DNA of 64,000 nucleotides. Origin: Capitulum mitella (Eukaryota; Arthropoda; Thecostraca; Pollicipedomorpha; Pollicipedidae). The position numbers were made by a program, and so were the translations under genes. The stretch covers positions 4,784,685-4,848,684 of the forward strand of contig CP099848.1 in NCBI GenBank assembly GCA_030062745.1, read 5' to 3'. Positions 12,191 to 23,411 of this stretch are shown here, piece after piece. The notes beneath the pieces were generated by a model, which was not told where the DNA came from, did no database searches, and worked only from the letters and a program-made list of their open reading frames with translations. Positions within the stretch are counted from its first letter, which is position 1, and each line of letters begins with the position of its first letter.

Positions 12191-12192
12191 TA

Positions 12193-12230
12193 TTTACTTG
12201 TGATGCTGTAAGTATAGCATCACAAGTAAA
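12193..12230. repeat. Perfect 15-bp inverted repeat (hairpin)
   Basis: TTTACTTGTGATGCT at 12193-12207 is followed by an 8-nt loop and its exact complement at 12216-12230. No T-run suggests termination, and the stem is too short for a standard pre-miRNA. It could be a foldback remnant or a structured site in a transcript. Confidence 0.8.
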
Positions 12231-12302
12231 AGCTAAACGAAGAATACCTTTAGCTGTGATGTTAATTCAGTGTTCAAAGCATTATTTCTCCAATGTTCCG
12301 AG

Positions 12303-12612
12303 CCCTGTGAACGCCTATGAATCTTCCCAAAATCCAAAACGTATGTACCACTGGAAAACTCTCATAGATCAGCTGTTGATTCATGCCAGTTGCATGAAAA
12401 CCAGTCCATAAACAGTTAAGTTTTAACAAGCCAAAGAATACCATCATTTCTGATCCCCCAAGGTACACTTCATCTAAGACTCTCAATGATTTCTTATACA
12501 GATGTAGTTTTGTCATGTTGAATCGATTGCCGTTTGTTGCGATGAATCGGACGGGTTTTTCTCGAGATCTGTGGGGGGGGGCGAATAGGCCCCCTCCCTA
12601 TAAGAAAATGCG
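12303..12612 (-). mobile_element. SINE-like dispersed repeat, copy 1
   Basis: Homologous over roughly 300 bp, in opposite orientation, to 50590-50897. Shared blocks include CCTGTGAACGCC, CCA.TGGAAA, GATTC.TGCCAG and AATCGATTGCCGTTTGTTGC, plus a TCTCGAGAT block next to a G/C run. The copies are clearly diverged, so insertion was not recent. The other copy carries a tRNA-like head. Here the equivalent part, past 12600, is truncated or too diverged. The shared short peptide NRLPFVAM in open frames of both copies reflects the repeat, not a gene. Confidence 0.65.
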
Positions 12613-13180
12613 TCCTATCGTTACGTGTACTGGAATAGGGTTGGCTTTGCATGTATCTCTTTCAGGTCGTAGTTGTATATTGTACACACTACCCAGCCAC
12701 TTCACATTCACATGCACATTCGCCAGAATTTGCAATGCATGATCGCAGTACAGGCGCAGCTTACCAAGTTCTCACCATGCCGGCCCGCAGCGGCAGAAGG
12801 AGGCGCAGAGGCACAATAACTGCGTCCCGAAATAGCGAACAACGCGCATAGCGCAACCGAATTGCCGGGTTCATCTTCAGCATTCTTGCCGCGCCAAAGG
12901 AGTACGTAATATATGAGTGCCGGGGAACATTGTTGTGTCTCCTCGTTTATCACAGAGATTTATTCGTCAGCGCGGCCGTTCGCTAGTTATTGAGCCCGTG
13001 GAATCTTTTATATGTGGTGCGGATATTTTCACGGTCGCGTGCAACGCCTCGGACGATAGAGAGTAGGGCACCCTCTGAAATTGTCCAGGCGCCTCCATAG
13101 TGGTGATCATTGGAGTCGGATATCCAGCCGGAAACAGCAGCCGGATGGAAAATGGCACGATTTGTTTCATACAGCCACCA
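12613..13180. other. Spacer, nothing recognised
   Basis: Moderate GC content, no long open frame and no clear repeat. Confidence 0.35.
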
Positions 13181-14370
13181 GCCGTTAGCCAGCCTGGCCC
13201 GGGACAACTCTGCTGGCGGCGATGTCGCGTGTTGCGGCGACGACCGTTGACCAACCCCTCTCCCGCCGGCTCCGCGGGCGGCCCCGAAAATAGCGACGGT
13301 GCTTAAGTCCGGATGAGGTCGTTGGGGGCGATGTGACCTGGCGTGGAGTATTTATGGTCGCGTGAGGGCGTCTCGTGACCAGTGCTCCGCCGTCAGGGAT
13401 CGATTTGGGCAGCCGCAATCGACCAGGGGTGACATGGGGGACGTCTCCCGGCCCCTGTCACCGGGCAGCATCCGGCGCGCTGCCCCGGGCAGTTTGTCAC
13501 ACCGGATTTCGTCGCTGTGATCGTAGCTCTGCAAGTTAATTAGTTGGCATGAGCATTTCTATGCGTTTTATTTTTGCACTCTACTCTGCGTTTCCGTTAG
13601 AACTTGAGTCTGTCATAGATTCCCAAAGGTGAAAGTGTCCGTAAAAAATACGGGAACCCGGATTCTCCCAGTTCGCCGCCCCTACCCCCATTTCTGAGTC
13701 TGAGACAATCGGCTGATGTCTGTGTTCTGCGCGAGGCGTAATCGGATAATTGCTGGCTGGGCTCCATCAGCGGCCGGCGGCCGTCTCAGCTCGTCGGGCC
13801 TCTGAGCCGGCAGCACCGGTGTCGGCCCGCCACTCCCGGTCCTCCCCCCCCCGGAAATAGCCCAGCTTCCGACGACACGTCGTCCGGCTTGCAACGACGG
13901 TGACAGCTTGCCGCCTGACGACGCTCCTCTCCCGGTCTGCACCACTGGTGACAGCCGGCGTCCGGCAGCGCGCCGGACAGCGGCGACCTGCCGCTACCAC
14001 CGCTGGTGACAACGGCTCGCTGTTCGCGGACGGCGCTCGGCACCACTGGCGGCCGCCGGGTTTCAACTGCGCCCCGCGCGGCGTGCAAATCGTAGTCCAG
14101 CCACCACGGCTCGCCGGAAAATCGACCTCTCAGAGTCCCCAGGCCCGGCGGCGGCTCAGAGCTGGTCCCAATCAGGGCCGTCGACGAGCCGGCACGAGCG
14201 GCCGTCGCCCCCGACGCGTCGACGACGGCGTTCGGCCCGCCCGGCCGTCGGCCGCGGCGACGGCCGGTCGCTGCTGACTAAGGCTGGACGAGACGCAAAT
14301 GGTCTGTTCTCCGCCGGCCTGTGAAATTCGACCGACGACGCCGCCGGTCTCGGCTGTCGACTCGGGAGCG
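13180..14370. other. CpG-rich block
   Basis: Two GC-rich patches (about 13200-13510 and 13740-14370) separated by an AT-richer gap. All six frames are fairly open and low-complexity. No exon is supported. Confidence 0.4.
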
Positions 14371-14466
14371 AGATCGAAGCTACGGAAAGTGGGAGCTCTC
14401 GCTAGAGTTTGGGAACAGTCGTGAAGCAATGTCATGGCTTGCTCGGTCTCAGCCCTTTGGCGATCA

Positions 14467-14493
14467 GCGACATCAGCTAGGAGCTGATGTCGC
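14467..14493. repeat. Perfect 12-bp inverted repeat, 3-nt loop
   Basis: GCGACATCAGCT at 14467-14478, loop AGG, then the exact complement at 14482-14493. It lies just outside the MITE whose left target duplication starts at 14504. Confidence 0.8.
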
Positions 14494-14511
14494 CATTTTC
14501 CAGGTCACAGC

Positions 14512-14662
14512 CATGGGCGCGGGAAACGGGGGAGGAAAGGGCAGGGAGCAGCGGTCCCCAATTTGTTTAAATTTAACATTCACCCTATATGGGCGTTGAC
14601 TGGAAAGAATTAACCCAAATGCTTCTTTGCCCCACCAGCTGTGAAGAAGCTCCCCCGTCCTG
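14512..14662. mobile_element. hAT-type MITE with perfect 8-bp TSD (family 1, copy 1)
   Basis: The octamer GTCACAGC occurs immediately left (14504-14511) and right (14663-14670) of a 151-bp segment, the length expected of a hAT target duplication. The left end reads CATGGGCGCGGG. The complement of the right end reads CAGGACGGGGGAGC, giving a weak terminal inverted repeat. The interior has no coding capacity, so mobility would depend on a transposase elsewhere. The interior is similar to the element at 35067-35234 (shared AATTTAACA, CCCAAATG, TCTTTGCCCC and a CCCCCG..CCTG terminus), making one family. Confidence 0.75.
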
Positions 14663-14670
14663 GTCACAGC

Positions 14671-15060
14671 CCCTATCATATCAGCAAGCGTTGCCATCTG
14701 CCCGGCTGCAGCTGTCTTTGAACGAACAGTACGGTCGTTCTGTAGATGCTTGAAATTCAAAATTTGTCGAGCAGGTGGCAAACTGCAGCGTGGTCTAAAC
14801 GGACTACTGAAGCGTGCGTTTCACATTGGTACTGCACTCTGCAAAGGCATAGAGTCGCTACGACAAATTCAACGTGCATTCTGAAGGCTGAATCCTTCCT
14901 GCAGGCATGTCAGAAACGCAATAACAGCGGCCGTTTTCAATAGTCGAGGTCGACCGTGCCCGCTGGAGATTCCTCGGTCCCAGCAGCTTACGCTCTATTG
15001 TTGTTGGAATGCGTGTTTCGCCTCCGCTGCCAGCCTCCAAGCTCGCTGTCACCACAAAGT
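14671..15060. other. Spacer, nothing recognised
   Basis: No gene or repeat seen. Confidence 0.35.
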
Positions 15061-16340
15061 GCGGCGGCAAAAACCGCCCAGGCGCAGCCCGAACAGAGGC
15101 TGCCCGCGGGCGCCGTCCGCAGGCGCCGCCGGAAAAACCCGCAGCTGGCGTCGAACACGAACTCGAGCCGAGGCCGGGCCGGGCCGGCAGGCCGGCGTGC
15201 CTGAGTTACGTAGGGTGGACATAAAAATACCTGATGCACATGGATAGAGCCACACACAGGAAGCACGTAATGGCCTTCTTTTCCGCGATGTTCAGCAGTT
15301 TTTTTACAAGCAGGCTATGTAACAGGGACATCAGTACGGTAGCGACACCGTGAGAGTGATGGGTGCCGAGAAAAGAACACGATGAAATGCATTCCGCCGC
15401 TTTTCGTTGGGCTGGATATTCGTACTCGCCATTTTCGGTATTTCCATCGGACCGCCGCGTTTGGGCCGAAACGCAGCGTCAGCAGGCCGGTCCGGGCAAT
15501 ACTGGGCTGCTCGTGCCATCTGGCCGGTTTTCGCCCGACCTTTCCGTCCCGTTCGGCCGTTGGGCGTGCGATCTGGTGCGGCAGCCGGTTCACGCTGTCG
15601 CGCCGAGGTCGTTCCTCCCCTCCGCGTGTCGGGAGAGTCAGGAAGCTGGCGGCGGCCGCGGGCCCGACCGCCGGCGCTGGCCGGGACCGACGTCTCACCG
15701 CCCGGCGGCCCGGATCATCACCGTCGCACCCGACACGCCGGTGACACCGCCGCGACGGCTGCGACAGGACCTCCGGCGTGGACCGCCGACGTCAGCACGA
15801 GCTGCCCGAGCCATCCGCCCGCCCAGCGAGCGGCGGCCGCTCCGCTCGGACGTCCGGGCCTGCTCCGTCGGCGCCGACGAGCCTCCGTCGCGTCCGACGT
15901 GTTCTGCGTGGTCGTCGGCGTCGGCGGGAGGGACACAGCCGCCGCGAGTCTGCCGGCTCGCCGGCCGAACTCGGCCCTGCCGGCGGCGGCGTTGGACGCC
16001 ATCTGCTGCCGCCTCCTCCCGTGACTTCTCCAGACTCCTGCTGCGCCGGCGGCCGAGGGCCGGTCGGAGCCACCGTCCCAGCCGCTCTGCTGGGAAACTG
16101 CGAGCCAGGCGGCGGCGGCGTCCGACGGCGTGTCTCCGTCAGAGTCCCGCCGCCGGTATCTGCCTCCCGGCCGCGCGGCTCCTGCTCGCCCGTTCGGCGT
16201 CCATTACGGGTTTATGGCGGCGCTCCCGAGGCGGCGGCGGTCCGGCGGCGGCGGCCACCGTCCGGCCGTGACCGAAACCAGTCAATCGGCGTTACAGCGG
16301 GACGAGCCGGCCCTCTGACGACGGCGTCTGCTCCCCGTCG
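15060..16340. other. CpG-rich block
   Basis: A long GC-rich block. Frames up to about 300 residues run on the + strand and shorter ones antisense, all dominated by Arg, Ala, Pro and Gly. None has a start and donor combination like exons A and B. It is probably a regulatory island or unrecognised untranslated sequence. Confidence 0.4.
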
Positions 16341-18420
16341 GCATTCATTATGTTGCAAGGTCTGAACGCAGTTTCCGAAAGACGTTGTAGTGGTTGATTT
16401 TGATTGTTTTGCAGCTCCTCCAGAAAAACGTTAATGGAAAGAAACCGGATATTCAGTGCCAAACATTGAACTGCTTTGCTTTTCGATGTTTAAGTTCAAA
16501 TTCAAACTGTTCATAATCAGTCCTTCATGACTGCCTCGCTCTGTAATGCTGGAGACATTTTTTTGCCAGAAATGTAAATTTTCATCTAACCGAAAAAAAA
16601 TCCATAAAACGCTGGTTTTCTTTGGACATTATTCATTCTCCTCTCCTAAATCCATGTTTGAAATGCTGCACAGTGCATTCCTTTTACTGCTGTTCTTTTT
16701 AATTAAAAACCGTTCCGTTAAATGAATGGTAGAGCTGCATAAAAACATGCGCTTAGTCCGCCTCGTGTGTTACAGATACAGTCCAAAATCTGCCGTATCC
16801 TGAAACATCGAAAGGAACTTTGGACAGTGAGCGTGATCAAATCATAACCAGCACGCCACTAATTACCTAACCCGTTTCCGAGTGTTTTGAATCAACGGGA
16901 GAAAGCTTAATTACGCTCGTGACTGCCCCCACCACGCTTCAGCTGAGCCTAATCACAGTCAACACGCAACAGCGGCCCGCTCTCCGGGCGCACTGGGAAG
17001 GTCTCCACGGCTGGTCACCCCGCCGACCTCTCGGACGTCCGTTCAAATCACGCACGGCTCTTGCCACCGGAATGGTGATGCTACTGACGTGGCGGAGGCG
17101 GACTGACGGAGGAAGGGGCAGTTTTGGCACCGTGGGGCTCTGTCGTTCAGCCGAGAGATGGGAAGGCACGGAACACTAAGGCACGAGACGCGGATCCAGA
17201 ATTCTGAAAAGGGAAAGGATGCGAAAAGAATAATGTAAAGAGCATACGCCTTCCTCCAAGCGAAGCCTTTCTTAAAAGTAATTTGTCTGAGAGCAAAATA
17301 CATCACGAATGCAACAGACATCGTATCGGAAACGAATAGGGCGCGAGCCCACCCCAGAATTCGCGTTTGAAGACGTAGTAGTGCAACCTGGATCTCCATA
17401 TCGGTACGCTGAGCAAAAAGTGTCATAAAAAAGTTCTAGAAAAATGTAAACGTTCCGCTTTCCAAACACAATACATCGCTGCAATGGAATATTGTTGTTG
17501 AGAAAGTTCTCTTTCCATGCTGTTATTGCAGTTGCTGCCCTGTACATCACCTGCACGGACAACCGATGACATTTATTTGTGTAGGGGAATTTAACTGACT
17601 GATTAGTTGGAAGGCTACTGTTCTCACCCGCATAGTAACCAATGGGTGTGTCAAAAGACGCTGCATCGCTTGCAGGAAGTACACAGCATTAAGTTATAGG
17701 TCGACCATAATACGACCATGTTGATTACCGTGGATCTGTGCGTTTCCAGCCAAATAGCGAGCGCAGATAATGTCAATGTGCTCCGTCGAGTTCTTTGAAA
17801 ACTGACAGTGAGTCGCTCTTGCTACGAAATACGGGCATACTAGTCTGCAGAAACACAGCGTGAACCTTTCGTTTCCTTTGCACGTCTTGAACTGCACCGT
17901 CACCGTAAACATAAAGCCACTTTTGTTGGTGGAGTGAGGCAGCTAAAAACTCGGCAAACCTTTCTGACCGCAAAATTGCATGCCAGTTTATGAGCCCCGG
18001 ACCCGAACGTACAGATGTATACTACGAAATTTAAGTTTTCTTACATTTGGGCATCTGGTGTTCCGCTCAGTCGGATAATCATCATTTTTTCCGTGATGTT
18101 TCCTGTAGACGTTTTTCCTCTTTTTCCTGTTCTGTTTTAGCAGGGACTTGGCCGCCAAACACCGAAAACAATGCACCGTTTCCATTCATGTGTCGTTCAG
18201 AAACGTGACCAAAACAATGGCATTCATCGTAAGCAAAATATTTATCGCACTGCTTGACCACAGTGCTCGAAACAACGGCTCGGCAGCCAGCTGGAAAACC
18301 ACATTAATTTTTAAACCTCTAATGCCAACATCATGACTAGGAGTGTCCTGTAAGCACGGGAGCGTTCCTTATTTCCAGAGCGGAATCAGTGCTGTAAAAG
18401 TGTTTCAGTCGAGTGAACTC
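16341..18420. other. AT-rich spacer
   Basis: AT-rich, with a small GC-rich patch at about 16920-17150. No gene, RNA or repeat recognised. Confidence 0.4.
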
Positions 18421-19860
18421 ACCCGTCCCAACGTGTCAGCTGCCAGATACAGATCAAATGCCCGTGCCCTTAGACCGGCAGACGTATTGTGTCCACCGGA
18501 CCAATCACACACGCAGCTGGGTGCATTATTGTGTTGTCCGGCACGACAAAAAGCCACTGTCAACCGGGACCTTCCGGGTTCGTTGTTCTCGCGCGGCGTG
18601 GGCGCACTTTTTGACCGCTGTTCACCGGAGGCCTCTTGGCCCTCCGTGGCCGAGCACGAGGAAACGATTACCTCCGCCATTAGTCCGCGCTGTGAGCCGG
18701 CCGGCCCTGACGCCGTCGTCAGTAGGTCGGTCGCGCCGCCGCCGGCGACGCGACGCCGGCGACGCGACGCCGGCGGCGGCGAGGACGGCAGCCGGCGGTC
18801 GTCGCGCGTGACGTCCTGGTCATTTCTGCCGCTGGGTCCAGTCTGCCGGCCAGCCGAGCCCACCGGACGCCGTCGCCGGCGGGGCGCATCGCGCTGAACC
18901 TTTCCGGTCGCGGCGCGGGCGATCGCCGCCCGGATCGGCCGGACGGGTCGGGTCGAACGGGTCGGACGGGTCGGACGGGCCGGAGGCGGCGAGGCCGGGA
19001 CCCGCCGTCCCTGGCGGCCCGGCCATTACCCACATCCGTGTGTTTGAGGCCGGGCTGGACGCGTTCCGACGCCGTCTGGTCTGCGGAAGAATGGGGTTTC
19101 CTGGCCGGTCCGGCCTTGCCGCCGGCCGCCGCGCGGCGTCGCCCGGGTATTGAGTCATCCGAGGCAAGGACGTTTGTGATCCGCCGGTCAGGCAGGTGCT
19201 GGAGGCGGCGCTCGCCAGCGCACCCCGTCACGTTCGGACTGCCAGCCGGGACCACGGCACGGGGCTGCGCGCCCTCTGAACCGCCCGAGCTGGGAAATTC
19301 CACCACTCGATCACGAGTCACTTTAAACTACGTCTGCGACACTGAGACGAATAATGTCCTGGGTCGGCCTCCGCGAACTTTTTTAACCAGCTGTATTTCG
19401 CTCACAGCTTGAAAACAAGTAAAATCTGAAATCAGCCACTGACGCTATGCATTCGCGTGTGGGCTGCGATTATCAGGCACCTCCTTATGGACGATTTCTC
19501 AGTACCTGGAGCGCTGCTGTTTCCAGTCTCCCGAAGCTAAGCCTCGGGGACGGACCGGAGCCAGTCGGTTGCGGCGGAGGCGGCGGCGGGATGTTTGCAG
19601 CAGTTTCTGGGACATTACCGTCGCCGGAGCCAGCCGCTTCCGTCGTTCGCGAGTGCGCCACCAGCGGCCATCCGGGACCAGCACAGTAACGGGAGCCGTC
19701 GGCCGCCGCGTGGTAACCGTCACAGCTCTATTCACCGGTCTGAGCCGTGTACCGGGAACGGACACCGGGCACCGGGCACGTGCACTAACTACCGGACGGC
19801 CACGGACACTGGCAATGGCTCTCAACGCAGAAGGCTCGCTCTGCAAGCTCTGCTTTGGTT
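18420..19860. other. CpG-rich block with short GC tandem motifs
   Basis: GC-rich, with a direct duplication of GCGACGCGACGCCGG near 18745-18775 and a GGGTCGGAC-type array of about 9 bp at 18945-18982. Open frames are low-complexity. No exon is supported. Confidence 0.45.
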
Positions 19861-20820
19861 CCGGTTAAGTGAGGGCTTTGTGCTTTTGTACTTACCAAAC
19901 AGCTAAGTTAAACAGATAGCAATTAAATCGCAAATAGAAAATGAAGGCACGGGGCATTTATACACTAGATGCATTTTCCCGTTTTTTTTATTTTATTGCT
20001 TAGGTCTGTTTATGTTCCATGCGCAGCCTGCATAAAGGACTACGTCTTGTATACGTGCTCTAGTGCAGGAGGGAGCGTTTCCTGGAATGCAATTAGTGGC
20101 ATTGATAATCCATTGACTGCCGCTAAGCAGCTGGAGATATGCTGCCGGGTAGCCGATGACTGCCAGCCTCAATTAACTCTGAGCAACTGAAGTCGAAGGG
20201 GTGATCTTGAATTAATGATCGTTAAAAATCATAGGCATGGACTATGCTGACGCTGAAAACCGTAACAGCTTAAAAAAATGCATGGCTTAGAAAGACTACC
20301 TGAAATGACGACAACTAAATCCTTTATGGATACACGTACATTTTGCACAATTTCCTTTTATTCGTTGTTTTCCTGGGCCCGCAAAAGGACGGTAACCTGT
20401 CACATCGAAATACGACAGGGCTAACGCCGACGTGCAACGCGCTAACGCACGCCGACTTTTGAGAACTGGTGCAGAACGTGCGCGGCACGCGATCGACTGC
20501 AGGCCTGTTTGGTTTCGTGACCACTGCGGAGGCACAATGGAAAATTATCGGCTCGTAAGCTGGCCTTCGTCATAGCGGAAACTGCACGACAGTTCGGTCT
20601 CCTCCCCGGCAGTTAACCGACTGCACACGACGGACAACAAAAAGCCTTTCAAGCTATTCGGACCACTGGACCCGTACCGCTGCAAAACTTCAGCTGGAAC
20701 TCGTCCTTGGCCCAGCAATGTATCGAACTCCAACGCGCGCTACGCGGACATGGACTGCGTTAGGACGTAATAGTAGCACGCTTTTTTCCGTCCGCTGGCC
20801 CGGCGTTCCCGACTCCTGAG
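19861..20820. other. Mixed spacer
   Basis: Nothing recognised. Open frames are below about 80 residues. Confidence 0.35.
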
Positions 20821-21170
20821 CATCGGCCGACCGTCGGACCGAACGTGCATGTCCGAGCGCATACAATTACACAGTCGGCCGACCGCCACCACCGGTCGCC
20901 ATAACCACGCCGACGCGGTCGGGCCGCGAACGCTTCTTCATCAAACGGCCGCCGCCGGACGAGCCCCGGCCGCGGTCCGTCGGGCGCGCGCCGCCGACCG
21001 GCCGGGCTGCGCTGGGAATGCCGCCGCTGCGCCGGGTAACGGTGCGCCGCGGCGCCGGCTTCTCCCGTGACGGACGCCGCCCGGCCGGCAGCGCGGGCCG
21101 CCGCCGAGTGCGTGAGACTGGCGGCCCGGCGCGGCCGGCGTGACGGCTCGACCCGGCCGTCACGCCGACT
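20820..21170. other. CpG-rich patch
   Basis: Short CG-dense patch ending at a pyrimidine tract. No supported gene. Confidence 0.35.
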
Positions 21171-21232
21171 CTGTCTGTCTGTCTGTCTCTCCTCTTTTTC
21201 TCCCTTCCTCTCGCTCTTCCGCTCTTTCTTTT
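21168..21232. repeat. CTGT/CTTT pyrimidine tract
   Basis: About four CTGT units followed by CT-rich sequence at the edge of a GC-rich block. A simple-sequence tract. Confidence 0.75.
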
Positions 21233-21239
21233 GTCGTTA

Positions 21240-21930
21240 CTTCTGCTCGTCTTTCGTGCGTCTCGAGCACATGTACGCCATTTCACAAACAGCCGCGCCC
21301 TTCTGCCCGCTGCTGATCTGTTAGGGTCTTCGACTAATTTTGGATCTGGTCCGGATGCCTTTGTGCCTCTCCAGGCTCACCACAACCCAGTCAGCACCTG
21401 TAACACAGTCTTTGCGGGTTGCGTGTGTTGGCTGGGAATTTCGGCAAGGACAACCACTTTGATATGTAGGTAGGTATTAGATGAATACCAGCCAAGGTCG
21501 ACCTGTATGGAAACGTATTCTGGCGATGATCAAACATGGGTTTGTGTATGCGAAAAGGCATTTCACGTGATGTTTTTGCTAGTCGTCGAAGTTCTCACTG
21601 TTTTCACAACATGTGACGCTCCAGCTTTTTGTGAGCATGTTTCCAGTGCAGAATTGTAAGGAAGAGATACCATGCCTTCGTTCTTTGATAGAAAATTTTG
21701 ACTGATGTCCTTGGAAACAGATATTCTGTTGTGGCAGCCTCGAAATAATTTATGCGGAAGCGTCCCGCAGGGCAGGCACAAATTGATCATTTTCCCGTTC
21801 GGTCTCTTTTACCTGACAGATGCAAATCCACCCCAGTCACACGGCGCCCTACTCTCTCACAGCCTGCTCTCTGTCCATCGGGTTTCGATTTCCCTTCAAT
21901 GCCGCTTTTTGCCACGGTCTCCACGTCCCT
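21240..21930. other. AT-richer spacer
   Basis: No gene or repeat recognised. Confidence 0.35.
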
Positions 21931-22978
21931 GTGCGGCGCGGCGCCAGTGCGCATGCGCGGACCAACCGGCGCGCCGGCCCGGCCGTGGATAGCGGGATGG
22001 TCGAGGACCGGCGTTAGTGGATTTACGACGGCGGCGGCGGCGGTGGCTGCGGCGCGAGCTCCGAAGGAGAGGGCCGAGCGTCAGCCTCGGGCCTGCCGGG
22101 CCGCGCCCAGTGCTACCGCGTCGACGACGGCCGCCGCGGCCGCGTGTGATCCGCGTCGGTGCCGACGCTGCTCGACGTCGCGGCGCCTCTCGCGCGGCGC
22201 TGCTCCAGCCGTGCCCCGGCAGACCGCCTGAGGCGAGCCGGCGACGGCGACGCCGCGCGTTTTTCGGCGATCCCGCGGCCGCCCCTCCTCTGTGACCCCT
22301 CTGTAGGTCGCTCGCTCCTCCGTCGCCCCGACGCCGGCGGCGGGGCTTTTTTGCCGCTGCCGACGCTAAGTACGGAGCGGACGGCTCAATGACAGTGCCG
22401 CGGCCCTGCGCTCCCATTTACCGGGCGTCTCGCGGCGCGGCGCTGGAACCGCAGGGGCTCGGCGGCCGGCCGGGTCGCTGATGTGAAGAGCGGCCGAGAG
22501 AGACCGCTCCCCGCCCTGCGACCTTGTGGGACCAGTTCACCTCGTGTCGTCGCGGCGGACACGCCGACAACTGGCGCGTCTCGGCAGCGCAAGGACGACG
22601 AGGCGTGCCCGAGCCGCGTCGCCTCTGTTGTGTCGATCGCTCGGCGGTCGCACGAGCGACAAACAACAGCGAGCGCGGGCAGGGTCGTCCAAGGCCGGCG
22701 CCTGAGACTGCCGCGCGCCGACGGGGCCACGCCCGCGAAACCGCTCCGATTATCTCGTCACCGTCGCCGGAGAGGGCCCGCGAGACCGGCGGACCGTCGG
22801 CGGGCGCCGGTCCAGCACGCCGCCGCTGCGCGGTCAGCTGTGAAGCGGGCACCGAGCTGTGACGGCTCCGGGTCGCCCGCCCAGAGGGCCGGCCTGGGCG
22901 CCTCCGAAGCCGGCCGACCCGGGCAGGCCACGGCCGCGGCCGCGCCCGTGAGGGAGGAGCCGGGCCCGCGCCGTCCGA
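21930..22978 (+). promoter_or_regulatory. CpG island and probable 5' UTR of exon A
   Basis: About 1 kb of very GC-rich, CpG-dense sequence directly precedes the exon A start codon. An in-frame TGA at 22949-22951, nine codons upstream, closes the frame and supports 22979 as the first usable ATG. No TATA box is evident, consistent with a dispersed CpG-type promoter. The transcription start cannot be placed. Confidence 0.45.
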
Positions 22979-23411
22979 ATGGCGGCCAAGCTGCTGACGC
23001 ACGCGCGCCCGAGCACGTCGCTCTACCAGGAGAACGGCGTCTACGTGAACTCGCCGCTGTCGCTGACCCGCCTGCCGCGCGGCCTGCCGGAGGCCGGCGG
23101 CCCGGCGGCGGCGGCGCGTACCCCGCGCTGCGGCCGCCGGGCGCTCAGCCCCGGCCAGCCGCTGGGGCGCGGCCTGGGCGCCGCCGCCGGGCCGCCGCCG
23201 CCGCGCGAGCGCCGGCACCGCAAGCTCTCGCTGCCGGTGATCCCGCAGCAGCAGAGCCTGACGTTCCCGATCGCGCGGTCGGGCGCGCCGCGCGGCCTGG
23301 CCAGCGGCTCGTGGGCCGGCGACCCGGCCTGCCTGGCGCTTCTGCAGAGCAAGGCGCAGCAGGCGCCGGCCGGCGTCGGCTACCATGGCTGCCAGTTCCT
23401 CGTCGGCAGAG
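22979..23411 (+). CDS. Exon A: probable first coding exon, protein unknown
   Basis: The reading frame opens with MAAKLLTHARPSTSLYQENG and runs 144 codons plus one base to the donor GAG|GTAAGA at 23411/23412 (phase 1). Third codon positions are G or C almost without exception, including in non-repetitive stretches such as LYQENGVYVNSPLSL and KLSLPVIPQQQSLTFPIARS, unlike the Arg/Pro-rich chance frames around it. An in-frame stop lies nine codons upstream. The segment has no signal peptide or membrane span and is probably a disordered N-terminus with an Ala/Gly/Pro-rich middle. RKLSLP fits R-x-x-S-x-P, a mode-1-like 14-3-3 and basophilic kinase site. I do not recognise the protein. The downstream exon was not found, so the intron is either long or runs out of the window. 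A completely different gene structure is possible, but coding status looks good. Confidence 0.7.
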
